Part shown: positions 1 through 7,631 of the stretch, piece by piece | How the letters are laid out: each line of letters begins with the position of its first letter | How positions within the stretch are numbered: the stretch's first letter is position 1 | From: an uncultured Opitutia bacterium | GTDB lineage: Bacteria; Verrucomicrobiota; Verrucomicrobiia; Opitutales; Opitutaceae | Reading direction: 5' to 3' | DNA length: 40,074 bases | Assembly: GCA_903839035.1 (NCBI GenBank) | Contig: CAIMAQ010000021.1 | Span: 1-40,074, forward strand | The notes under the pieces: generated by a model | Told to the model about the DNA's origin: nothing | The model's input: only the letters and a program-made list of their open reading frames with translations | Databases searched by the model: none | Made by a program: the position numbers and the translations under genes

Positions 1-94
1 AGACGAAGAGCGTGGTTAAACCCAGGCCGATCCAGAGAACGGTATTGGATCTCGGAGGACTACCTGCGGACGCTGGCAGGGTGGAAGTCGTCAT
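1..94 (-). CDS. N-terminal fragment of a predicted membrane protein
   Basis: An ATG at 94 on the minus strand opens a frame that stays open to the window edge, giving about 31 residues. The first 16 or so are polar and Ser/Pro-rich (MTTSTLPASAGSPPRSN). They are followed by a hydrophobic run (TVLWIGLGLTTLFV) that looks like the start of a membrane helix. The body of the gene lies outside the window, so no function can be given. There is no clear Shine-Dalgarno site upstream. It is divergent from the gene at 377, with about 280 bases between them. Confidence is limited because only the N-terminus is visible. Confidence 0.45.
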   Translation of the reverse strand, partial: MTTSTLPASAGSPPRSNTVLWIGLGLTTLFV

Positions 95-376
95 GGTTTG
101 CTTCGCAATGGGAGGGACCTGATTAGCTGGGCCGCATGGAGCGAGACGCGTAAAGCCGCCAAGTCGTTTCCCTGTCCTAGGGAGCCCGGGGATAAATGCA
201 TTACCCCATTTAAACACCGGAAATCGTGATTTGTCCCATTTCTGTGGTCACTCTGGTCACGCGGACCTTGATAAAATGAAAGCACACAGGGCACTGGGTG
301 GGCTAATAATGTAACATTGGGAGCGTTGCGGGCGCCTTCCCGACACATACAGTGGGCGCTTGCTTCCCCCCGACCC
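95..376. other. divergent intergenic region
   Basis: This stretch separates the divergent genes at 94 (minus) and 377 (plus) and is visibly more AT-rich than its surroundings. It contains a direct repeat of TGGTCAC at 245-251 and 254-260, spaced 9 bp start to start, which could be a protein-binding site. An AT-rich patch at 268-314 (TTGATAAAATG, TAATAATGTAAC) may hold a promoter, but no correctly spaced -35/-10 pair could be made. Open frames on the minus strand here have no protein-like composition. Confidence 0.3.
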
Positions 377-775
377 ATGACCACGAACCCCTCCCACCCC
401 GCCGCGGCCGCCAATAAGAAACTCCACACCCGGATCGCCGCGGCCCAGAAGCTGGCCGACGCCGCCAAGAAGGAGGCCAAGCTGGCCAAGGTCGATTTTC
501 GCAACGCCAAGCAGATCTACAAGGACGCCCGCCGCGCCGCGCGTAATCTCCGCAAGGAGGTCAAGGCCCTGAAGACCGAGCTGGCCAGGCTCGCCGTGAA
601 AAAAACCCGGCTCAAACCCAAGGTCGCCAAGCCCGCCGCGCCGAAAACGGCGGCCAAGCGCGTCCGCCTGATCGTGGCGCCCGCGACCAGCACGACCCAG
701 TTCGAAACCTCCCCTTTGCCGGTTGAAAACGTGGCCATCCCGGTGGTGATCCCGCCGTCCGAGCCGACGGCCTGA
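377..775 (+). CDS. Lys/Ala-rich coiled-coil small protein
   Basis: The 132-residue product is not a recognised enzyme. Residues about 15-90 are very rich in Ala, Lys and Arg with heptad-like spacing, typical of a long helix or coiled coil. Next comes a basic Lys/Pro/Ala stretch (around 75-95) and a neutral, Pro/Val-rich tail. The composition resembles histone-H1-like or nucleoid-associated tails, but no family is established. I chose the ATG at 377 over the upstream ATG at 317 because the extra 20 residues have no helical pattern. The gene ends 16 bases before the convergent glyoxalase-like gene. A DNA- or RNA-binding role is only an inference from charge. Confidence 0.6.
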   Translation: MTTNPSHPAAAANKKLHTRIAAAQKLADAAKKEAKLAKVDFRNAKQIYKDARRAARNLRKEVKALKTELARLAVKKTRLKPKVAKPAAPKTAAKRVRLIVAPATSTTQFETSPLPVENVAIPVVIPPSEPTA

Positions 776-791
776 GCCGGGGCCCGGCCGC

Positions 792-1250
792 TCAATCGTA
801 CTGGGCCAGTTCGAGGATGACCCCGTCGGGATCGAGGAAATAGACGAGCGTCTTCCGGCCCGCATCGTGGCTCACCACTCCCGCCGGCACCGCCACGGGT
901 TCGCTGAACAGGGTGAGGCCCTGGGCGCGCAGCCGGGCGCAGGTGCCGGCCATGTCGTCCACCCGGAACGCCACGTGCCGCAGCCCCACGGTATTGGCCC
1001 GGGAATTCGCCACCACGTCGACGCCCGCCGGCTGGTCGTAGCAGAGCAGTTCAATGCGCGGCTCGCCCGCCGGCGCCAGCAGGTAGGTCACGCGGGCGCT
1101 GACCGTGGGCAAGCCGACAATGCGGCCGATCCACTCCCCGTGCAGATGGGCTTCCCGGACTTGGCGAAAGCCCAGCACCTCCGTGTAGAAACGCACCGAG
1201 CGCTCCAGGTCCGAAACCACGATGTTGATGTGATCAATGGCAGAAATCAT
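792..1250 (-). CDS. VOC/glyoxalase-fold metalloprotein
   Basis: The 152-residue product is a single vicinal oxygen chelate domain. It opens with AIDHINIVVSDLERSVRFY, where the first metal-ligand His lies on beta strand 1, and has the usual FYTEVLGF segment after it. The second half carries LRHVAFRVDDM and ends with FLDPDGVILELAQ, in which the late Glu is the usual last ligand. Length and motif order fit lactoylglutathione lyase-like or dioxygenase-like VOC proteins; the substrate cannot be read from sequence. The frame is open further upstream to 1610, but the domain begins at the ATG at 1250, so that start is preferred. It reads in the same direction as the PPK2 gene at 1325-2254, 74 bases away. 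Confidence 0.85.
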   Translation of the reverse strand: MISAIDHINIVVSDLERSVRFYTEVLGFRQVREAHLHGEWIGRIVGLPTVSARVTYLLAPAGEPRIELLCYDQPAGVDVVANSRANTVGLRHVAFRVDDMAGTCARLRAQGLTLFSEPVAVPAGVVSHDAGRKTLVYFLDPDGVILELAQYD

Positions 1251-1324
1251 CCAGCGAGCGTGAAATGCCGCTCCCGGGCGGCAAGCGCGTTTTCCCGGCC
1301 GGGGCGCACAGTCGCCGCCCCTCC

Positions 1325-2254
1325 TCAGTAAATTTCCGGCACGATCATGTCGCGGCGGACCGGCTCGCGGTGATAGTCGGGGTGATGCACCCGAGGCGGC
1401 AGCGCGATGGGTTCGTGGGCCACCTCGGAATATTTCACCTGCGAGAGCAGGTGGTGGATGCAATTGAGCCGGCCCTTTTTTTTGTCCGCCGCCTGCACCA
1501 CCCACCACGGCGCCTCGGGGATGTGCGTGCGCTCGAACATCACTTCCTTGGCCTTGGTATAGATCTCCCAGCGCTTGCGGGACTCGAGGTCCATCGGGCT
1601 GAGCTTCCACTGCTTGAGCGGGTCGTTGATCCGGCAGCGGAACCGGAACTCCTGCTCCTCGTCCGGGATGGAGAACCAGTACTTGATCACCTGGATGCCG
1701 GAGCGCACGAGCATCTTCTCAAACTCGGGCACCGAGCGGAAAAACTCCTCGTACTCCGCGTCCGTGCAGAAGCCCATCACGCGCTCGACGCCGGCGCGAT
1801 TGTACCAGCTGCGGTCAAACAGCACCATCTCGCCGGCCGCCGGCAGGTGCGCGATGTAGCGCTGGAAATACCACTGCGTCTTCTCGCGGCTGGAGGGGGC
1901 GGGCAGCGCGGCGACGCGGGCCACGCGGGGGTTGAGCCGCTGGGTGATGCGCTTGATCGCCCCTCCCTTGCCGGCCGCGTCGCGGCCCTCGAACACGATC
2001 ACCAGCCGGTGGCCGCTGGCCACGATCCAGTCGTGCATCTTGACCAGCTCGCCCTGCAGCCGGAAGAGCTCGCGGAAATATTTGTTGCGGGCCGCCGCCG
2101 TGGCATCTGCCTCGACCGGCCGCGCGGGCGCGTTGGGATCCACGTGCTCCCAGTCCTCGCGCTCCATCTCCAACTCCTCGTCGTAGTCGTCGATGATTTC
2201 GCGGTGCACGCGCTTAATGAGCTGGTTGTCGTGGGCGAGAGGGTCTTTGGCCAT
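1325..2254 (-). CDS. ppk2: polyphosphate kinase 2, single-domain type
   Basis: The 309-residue protein is a cytosolic PPK2-family kinase that moves phosphate between polyphosphate and a nucleotide, most probably ADP to ATP or GDP to GTP. The Walker A loop GRDAAGKGG is at residues 90-98 and the lid/Walker B signature DRSWYNR at 147-153. Further family motifs are YWFSIPDEEQ, SPMDLESRKRWE and the late APWWVV segment. Length matches single-domain PPK2 enzymes. The start at 2254 (MAKDP) is chosen over the ATG at 2305, which adds only a Ser/Pro leader. It is divergent from the two-domain PPK2 gene at 2493, so polyphosphate use appears clustered here. The class I subtype is inferred from architecture. 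Confidence 0.93.
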   Translation of the reverse strand: MAKDPLAHDNQLIKRVHREIIDDYDEELEMEREDWEHVDPNAPARPVEADATAAARNKYFRELFRLQGELVKMHDWIVASGHRLVIVFEGRDAAGKGGAIKRITQRLNPRVARVAALPAPSSREKTQWYFQRYIAHLPAAGEMVLFDRSWYNRAGVERVMGFCTDAEYEEFFRSVPEFEKMLVRSGIQVIKYWFSIPDEEQEFRFRCRINDPLKQWKLSPMDLESRKRWEIYTKAKEVMFERTHIPEAPWWVVQAADKKKGRLNCIHHLLSQVKYSEVAHEPIALPPRVHHPDYHREPVRRDMIVPEIY

Positions 2255-2492
2255 GGATTCCGGGATGGAGGGCGTGAGGATGGAAGTCGAGCGGCCGCGG
2301 GGCAAGCCGGCAGCAGGCGGCGGGCCACGGGTCGGCGGGATTTAACCTGACCGTGACATGGGCGGACCGGTTCCGCAACCGGGCGAGTCCTTGACCGGCC
2401 TTCCCACCCGGCGACAAAGATTTCTCGGTGGCGTTCCTGTTTCCCGCACCTCCGGCTCGACATCCCGGGGTCCGGCGCCAGCTTGGGGGCGC

Positions 2493-3968
2493 ATGGCGAA
2501 AGCACGGCAGCGGTTGACGAAGAGGGTCTATCAGAACCAGGCCCGCATCCTCCGGGAGCAGCTGGTCCAGCTGCAGGTGGAGCTGAAGAAGATGCCCTTC
2601 AAGGTGCTGCTCATCCTCACCGGGCCCGAGGGCGCCGGCCGCGGCAGCCTCCTCAACACGCTCGCCGAGTGGCTCGATCCGCGCGGCGTGGAGACGTTCT
2701 CCTACCACGCACCGACCGACAACGAGCTCGCCCATCCGCACCAGTGGCGGTTCTGGCGGAGCCTGCCGGGGATTGGCCGCATCGGGCTCTATGCCGGCTC
2801 GTGGTACACCGAGACCCTTCGTGAGGAGGCCCGCACCGAGCGTGCCCACCGCCATGTCGCCGAGGACGCCGAGCGCATCCGCGATTTCGAAAAACTCCTC
2901 GCCGCCGGCGGCACGCTCATCGTGAAGGTCTGGCTGGACCTTTCAAAGGAGGCCCAGGGCCGGCGCCTGCGCACGCTCCGGGCCGACCCGGCCACCGCCT
3001 GGCGCGTGACGGAGGAGGACTGGCACCACCACCGCATCTACGACCGGCTGGCCGAGACCGCGCGGCTCATCCGCGCCAAGACCGACCGGCCCGGTGCGCG
3101 CTGGCACCTCATCGACGCCGGCGACGAGCGCGCCCGCGACCTTGCGGTCGGCCGGTTGCTGCTTACCCAGGTCCGGTCCCAGCAAAAGCGGATGGCGCGC
3201 CTGATGCGGCCGGCCCGGCGCCATGCGGTCAAGCCGGTGCGCCCGTCCGGCCTGCAGCGGTTGCGCGCGCTGCCGCTGGACCAGGAGCTGTCGGAAAAAG
3301 ACTACGACTCGCTGCGCGAGAAATGGCTCGGCCGGCTGAACCGCGCCGTGCGTGCCGCCCTCGGGGCGGGCCGGTCCATCGTATTCGCCTTCGAGGGCTG
3401 GGACGCCGCGGGCAAGGGCGGCGCCATCCGCCGGCTGACCAGTGCGATCGACCCGCGCGACTACAGCGTGATTCCGGTGGCCAAGCCGACCGAGGAGGAG
3501 AAGCACGCGCATTACCTGTGGCGTTTCTGGCGGGATATCCCGCGCAACGGCCGCATGGCGGTGTTCGACCGCTCGTGGTACGGCCGGGTGCTCGTCGAGC
3601 GGCTCGAGGGCTTCTGCCGCGAGGACGAATGGCGGCGGGCTTTCGGCGAGATCAACGCCTTCGAGCGCGAGCTCACCGGCCACGGCACGATCGTCCTGAA
3701 ATACTGGCTGCACGTGTCGCACGCCGAGCAGCTGCGCCGCTTCCGCGAACGCGAGGCCACGCCGCACAAGCAGCACAAGATGAACGCTGAGGACTGGCGC
3801 AACCGCCGGAAGCGCGCCGCCTATGAGATCGCCGTCGGGGACATGCTCGCGCTCACCGAGCAGGCGAACGCCCCCTGGCACCTGGTGCCGGCCGACAACA
3901 AGCGTTTTGCCCGCCTTGAGGTGCTCCGCTCCGCCAGCCGCCAGATCGAGGCGGTGCTGGCGCAATAA
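2493..3968 (+). CDS. pap: two-domain PPK2 (polyphosphate:AMP phosphotransferase type)
   Basis: The 491-residue protein contains two tandem PPK2 domains, the layout of polyphosphate:AMP phosphotransferases that make ADP from AMP. The C-terminal domain (about 260-491) is intact, with GWDAAGKGG at 302-310 and DRSWYGR at 349-355. The N-terminal domain (about 30-230) keeps the fold-level pattern but has a broken P-loop, GPEGAGRGS at 44-52, without the Lys. It also has AGSWY in place of DRSWY at about 101-105, so it is probably non-catalytic. This asymmetry is usual for the family. The start at 2493 (MAKARQRL) is used; the frame runs upstream to 2358 but that part is Pro/Gly/Arg-rich and not family-like. 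Together with the neighbouring ppk2 it could take AMP to ATP. Confidence 0.9.
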   Translation: MAKARQRLTKRVYQNQARILREQLVQLQVELKKMPFKVLLILTGPEGAGRGSLLNTLAEWLDPRGVETFSYHAPTDNELAHPHQWRFWRSLPGIGRIGLYAGSWYTETLREEARTERAHRHVAEDAERIRDFEKLLAAGGTLIVKVWLDLSKEAQGRRLRTLRADPATAWRVTEEDWHHHRIYDRLAETARLIRAKTDRPGARWHLIDAGDERARDLAVGRLLLTQVRSQQKRMARLMRPARRHAVKPVRPSGLQRLRALPLDQELSEKDYDSLREKWLGRLNRAVRAALGAGRSIVFAFEGWDAAGKGGAIRRLTSAIDPRDYSVIPVAKPTEEEKHAHYLWRFWRDIPRNGRMAVFDRSWYGRVLVERLEGFCREDEWRRAFGEINAFERELTGHGTIVLKYWLHVSHAEQLRRFREREATPHKQHKMNAEDWRNRRKRAAYEIAVGDMLALTEQANAPWHLVPADNKRFARLEVLRSASRQIEAVLAQ

Positions 3969-4039
3969 GGCACTGAACGTTGGGGCCGGGGTGGATGGAA
4001 GAGGAAGAGTCCTGAGGCGCCGCCCGAGCCGGCCGGCAC

Positions 4040-4828
4040 CTAGAAATCCCGGAGGAAACCGCCGGCCGTCCAGCCGCCGTCCACGCTTAAAATCTGTCCG
4101 GTGACGTAGCCGGTTTCCGGCGCGGCAAAAAAGAGCACGGCCTGCGCGACCTCGTCCACCTGCCCCGGCCGGCCGGCCGGGACGTGGCTGAGCAGGCGCT
4201 GGGCCTGCGCTTGCTTGGCCGCATCCTCCCCGCCATAAAACAGCTGCGCGGTGGCGTCCGTCAGCGTCGAGCCCGGGGCCACGCAATTCACCGCGATGCC
4301 CGACGGGGCCAGCTCGATCGCCATCGTGCGCGTGAGGTGCGCCACGCCCGCCTTGGCCGCCGTGTACGCGCACTGCAGTCGCGCCGGCACGAGGCCGAGC
4401 ACCGACCCGATGTTCACGATGCGGCCCGACTTCTGCGCCACCATGAGGGCGGACACCGCGCGGCTGACCAAAAACACCCCGCGCAAATCCACGGCCATGA
4501 TCCGGTCCCATTCCTCGATGGGAAACTGGTCGATGGTCACCCGGTGACTCGTCGTGTTGATGCCGGCGTTGTTCACCAAAAGATCGATGCGGCCAAACTG
4601 GGCCTGGATTTTCCGCACGCCCGCGTCCACCTCGTCCGCCGAGGATACGTCCATCCGCAGCGCCGTGGCCCCGGGCAGGCCTGCCGCGGCGGTCGTCGCC
4701 CCGGCCTCGTCAATGTCGGCGAGGATGACACGTGCCCCGTTCGCCGCCAGCAACCGGGCCGTGGCGAAACCGATGCCGCGCGCCGCGCCGGTCACGAGGG
4801 CCACCTGATTCGAGAGATTCGCTTTCAT
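4040..4828 (-). CDS. SDR-family NAD(P)-dependent oxidoreductase
   Basis: The 262-residue protein is a classical short-chain dehydrogenase. The Rossmann glycine motif TGAARGIG is at 14-21, NNAG at 86-89, and the catalytic Ser142, Tyr155 and Lys159 (YTAAK) are all present. The end, TGQILSVDGGW, is typical of the FabG/glucose-dehydrogenase-like group. The Asp at the end of strand 2 (ILADID) suggests NAD(H) preference. The substrate is unknown; sugar, polyol or 3-oxoacyl substrates are all possible. It is divergent from the E1-lipoyl fusion gene, with a 343-base region between that contains a 22-bp perfect palindrome. Confidence 0.9.
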   Translation of the reverse strand: MKANLSNQVALVTGAARGIGFATARLLAANGARVILADIDEAGATTAAAGLPGATALRMDVSSADEVDAGVRKIQAQFGRIDLLVNNAGINTTSHRVTIDQFPIEEWDRIMAVDLRGVFLVSRAVSALMVAQKSGRIVNIGSVLGLVPARLQCAYTAAKAGVAHLTRTMAIELAPSGIAVNCVAPGSTLTDATAQLFYGGEDAAKQAQAQRLLSHVPAGRPGQVDEVAQAVLFFAAPETGYVTGQILSVDGGWTAGGFLRDF

Positions 4829-5171
4829 GGACCGGCATCATCGCCGGGGAACGGGCGAAGTTCACGAGAAAAAGACGCCGCCTCACTGCTCCCCTCCGCA
4901 GCCGAACCACCCCCTCACTTCTACATCTCTCACTTCCACCTCTCTCACCCCGCAGCCCACCTCCGCCCCCATGTCGCGACATGGGGGGCGCAACTGCCAA
5001 CGCGGGCCGGCTGGTTTTGCGGGTGAGTGCCTCCGGTCAGGCCAGTCCCCTTTCACCAGCGAGGCGAAACCGGCGAAGCGAACTTCCCTCTTCCCCCCCC
5101 GGTTGTGCCGGACCGCCGAACACCGCAACCCATTCCGGAAAAAGAAAGTCGCCCGCCGCGCCCGGATCCCA
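4829..5171. other. divergent intergenic region, low-complexity and palindromic
   Basis: This region separates the SDR gene (minus) from the E1-lipoyl fusion (plus). A frame is open through it in phase with the fusion gene, but the translation is low-complexity (Thr/Ser/Pro-rich) and lacks dehydrogenase features, so it is treated as non-coding. It contains a pyrimidine tract with a 15-bp tandem duplication at 4916-4930 and 4931-4945 (13 of 15 positions equal) and a 22-bp perfect palindrome at 4966-4987. The remainder, 4988-5171, shows no clear promoter or terminator. Confidence 0.5.
4966..4987. promoter_or_regulatory. 22-bp perfect palindrome, possible operator
   Basis: The two 11-base halves (CCCCCATGTCG and CGACATGGGGG) are exact reverse complements with no spacer, centred between 4976 and 4977. 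Symmetry stops at both ends. It lies between two divergent genes, 138 bases from the SDR start and 185 bases from the fusion-gene start. Uninterrupted symmetry suits a dimeric regulator better than a terminator, and there is no T tract. It may instead be a genome-wide repeat; only one copy was seen in this window. Confidence 0.4.
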
Positions 5172-7613
5172 ATGCTCCCGGCTGCCGTGGCGAACCCCCT
5201 CCGCAAACCGCAACCCCCGCGCGCGCGCGCCGCGACCCCAAAGACCGCGCCCACCCTGCCTGACCGCACCGAATTGCTGCGGCTCTACGAGCAGATGGTC
5301 CTGCTGCGCCAGTTCGAGCTGGCCGCGCAGGCCCGCTACAAGGCGGGCGAGATGCCGGGTTTCATCCATCTCTACATCGGCGAGGAAGCCGTCGCCGTCG
5401 GCGTGTGCGCCCACCTGGATGACGCCGACTGGATCACCAGCACGCACCGCGGCCACGGCCATGCGCTCGCCAAGGGCCTGCCGCCCACCGCGCTCATGGC
5501 GGAGCTTTACGCCAAGGCCACCGGCTGCTGCGGCGGACGCGGCGGCAGCATGCATCTGTACGATCCGCAACACGGCGTGCTCGGCACCAACGGCATCGTG
5601 GGCGGCGGCATTCCCCATGCCGTCGGCGCCGCCCTCAGTGCGCGGACCCGGGGCACACAGGGTATCGCCGCCGCGTTCTTCGGTGACGGGGCCGTCAACC
5701 ACGGGGCGTTTCACGAGAGCCTGAATTTCGCCGGCGCCCAGCAGGCCGGCGTGCTGTTCGTCTGCGAAAACAACCTTTACGCCACCGCGACCCCCCTGAA
5801 CCAGGTCACCCGCAACGCCGAGATTGCCACACGGGCCACGGCCTACGGCGTGCCGGGCGTGGCGGTGGACGGCAATGACGTGCTCGCGGTCTGGTCGGCG
5901 GCCCGCACCGCCGTGGCGCGCGCCCGGACCGGCGGCGGCCCCACCCTCATCGAGGCCAAGACCTACCGCGTCGTTGGCCACCACGAGGGCGACCCGCTCA
6001 CCGGCGTCTATCGCTCGCAGGAGGAGCTCGACGCCTGGAAACTCCGCGACCCGATCCGGACCTTCCGCCGGCGCCTCACCGGTGAGCTCAAGGCCGCCCG
6101 GCCCGCCGAACTTGATGCGATCGACGCCCGTGTGCTCGCCGTCGTCGCCGACGCCGTGGAGTTCGCGCGCCAATCGCCGGAACCGGACCCGGCCACGGTC
6201 CATGCCCACTGCTGGTCGGAGGCCATCAACCCGCCCCGGCCCGCCGCCAAGCCGGATCCTCGGACCGAGACCTTGGGCTGGCTCGACGCCGTGCGCGACG
6301 GCATCGCGGAGGAGATGCGGCGCGACCCGCACCTGCTGTATTTCGGCGAGGGCATCGGCCAGCGCGGCGGGAGTTTTGCCCACACCAAGGGCCTGTGGCA
6401 GGAATTCGGCGCGGGCCGGGTGATCGACACGCCGATCTGCGAACTGGGCTTCACCGGTGCGGCCATCGGCGCCTCGGCGACGGGTTGCCGTTCGGTGGCC
6501 GACCTCATGTTCGTGGACTTCCTCTTTGAAACCGGCGGACAGATTCCGCTGCAGGCCGCCAAGCTGCGCTACATGAGCAACGGCGCAATGACCGTGCCGG
6601 TCGTGGTGCGCGCGCCCTGCGGCGCGGTCAAAAGCGCCGGACCCCAGCACAGCGGCACGTATCATGCGATGTGGTCGCATCTCCCCGGGCTGATCGTCGC
6701 CCTGCCCTCGAATCCCGCCGACGCGAAGGGACTCATGAAGTCCGCCCTGCGCGGGGCCAACCCGGTGCTGTTCCTCGAGCCCAAGGCACTTTTCTCGTCG
6801 AAGGGCGAGGTGCCCGTGGGCGAACATCTCGTCCCGTTCGGCGTAGCCCGGATCGCCCGCGCCGGCGCAGACCTCACCGTGGTCGCCGCCGGCCGGATGG
6901 TTTCGCTGGCCCTCGAGGCCGCCGAAATCCTGGCCCGCGACGGCGTGGACTGTGAGGTCATTGACCTGCGCACCATTGTCCCGCTCGACGTCGAGGCCAT
7001 CACCACCAGTCTGGAAAAAACCCACCGGCTGCTGGTCGTGGACGAGGGTTATGCCGCGTTTGGCCTCGGCGCGGAAATCGCCGCCACCGTGGGCGAACTC
7101 GCGTTCGATGCCCTGGATGCGCCGGTCGGCCGGCTGCACTTGGAGCCGGTTCCCCATCCTTTCAATCCGCAGCTCGAGGCCGCCGTGCTGCCCAGCGCCG
7201 CGAAGATCGTCGCCGCGGCGCAAGGCGTGGTCGCGGGCGTGGTTTCTGCGCCCCGCCGCCCGCGCGCCCAGGCTGCCGCCGCCGATCGTCTCGCCCCGGC
7301 TCCGGAGGGCAAACCCGCGGCCCCGCGGCCGGCCCCGGAAATTTCTCCCGCCGCCCGCGAAAAAAACCCGGCAGACGGCGAGGCGATCAGGTTGCCGCAC
7401 GGGGATCTCACCGTCAGCGAGGCCAAGGTCCTGAACTGGCGCAAACAACCGGGGGATGGATTCAGCGCGGGCGAAGTCATCGCCGAGGTCGAGACCGACA
7501 AGGCCGTCATGGAGGTGGAAGCTCCCGCCGCTGGCCGCTTGGTGCGGATTGCCGCGCCCGCGGGCGCGATGGTGCCGATGGGTGGATTGCTCGCGGTGTT
7601 TACCCGGGAGTGA
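5172..7613 (+). CDS. fused 2-oxoacid dehydrogenase E1 (alpha+beta) with C-terminal lipoyl domain
   Basis: The 813-residue protein carries out the thiamine-diphosphate-dependent decarboxylation step of a pyruvate- or branched-chain-type dehydrogenase complex. Residues about 30-355 are the E1 alpha part, with THRGHGHALAKG and the ThDP motif starting GDGAVNHG at 171 and closing at Asn200-Asn201. Residues about 375-700 are E1 beta (LLYFGEGIGQRGGSF, PICELGFTGAAIG, TYHAMWSHLPGL). A Pro/Ala-rich linker leads to a biotinyl/lipoyl domain, about 735-813, with ETDKA; Lys777 is the predicted lipoylation site. No E2 or E3 gene is nearby. The start at 5172 (MLPAAV) or the GTG at 5187 is a judgement: the frame is open from 4827, but upstream translation is low-complexity. 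The alpha-beta fusion is known in bacteria; the attached lipoyl domain is less usual. Confidence 0.9.
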   Translation: MLPAAVANPLRKPQPPRARAATPKTAPTLPDRTELLRLYEQMVLLRQFELAAQARYKAGEMPGFIHLYIGEEAVAVGVCAHLDDADWITSTHRGHGHALAKGLPPTALMAELYAKATGCCGGRGGSMHLYDPQHGVLGTNGIVGGGIPHAVGAALSARTRGTQGIAAAFFGDGAVNHGAFHESLNFAGAQQAGVLFVCENNLYATATPLNQVTRNAEIATRATAYGVPGVAVDGNDVLAVWSAARTAVARARTGGGPTLIEAKTYRVVGHHEGDPLTGVYRSQEELDAWKLRDPIRTFRRRLTGELKAARPAELDAIDARVLAVVADAVEFARQSPEPDPATVHAHCWSEAINPPRPAAKPDPRTETLGWLDAVRDGIAEEMRRDPHLLYFGEGIGQRGGSFAHTKGLWQEFGAGRVIDTPICELGFTGAAIGASATGCRSVADLMFVDFLFETGGQIPLQAAKLRYMSNGAMTVPVVVRAPCGAVKSAGPQHSGTYHAMWSHLPGLIVALPSNPADAKGLMKSALRGANPVLFLEPKALFSSKGEVPVGEHLVPFGVARIARAGADLTVVAAGRMVSLALEAAEILARDGVDCEVIDLRTIVPLDVEAITTSLEKTHRLLVVDEGYAAFGLGAEIAATVGELAFDALDAPVGRLHLEPVPHPFNPQLEAAVLPSAAKIVAAAQGVVAGVVSAPRRPRAQAAAADRLAPAPEGKPAAPRPAPEISPAAREKNPADGEAIRLPHGDLTVSEAKVLNWRKQPGDGFSAGEVIAEVETDKAVMEVEAPAAGRLVRIAAPAGAMVPMGGLLAVFTRE

Positions 7614-7631
7614 GGCCCGGGCCCTGGGCCC

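Noticed and set aside
268-314. Promoter for the gene at 377 (TTGATA with TAATAAT)
   Set aside because: The spacing between the two boxes is about 30 bases, too long for a sigma-70 promoter.
1265-2350. Plus-strand 361-residue frame opposite the ppk2 gene
   Set aside because: Shadow frame of a clear PPK2 kinase; composition is His/Arg/Leu-rich as expected for antisense of GC-rich genes.
4827-5171. In-frame N-terminal extension of the E1-lipoyl fusion gene
   Set aside because: Translation is low-complexity (Ser/Thr/Pro-rich), crosses a tandem repeat and a perfect palindrome, and has no dehydrogenase features.
7614-7631. Terminator between the convergent dehydrogenase and solute-binding genes
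   Set aside because: Only GGGCCC-type self-complementary bases in an 18-base gap, no T tract; hairpin would overlap the stop codons.
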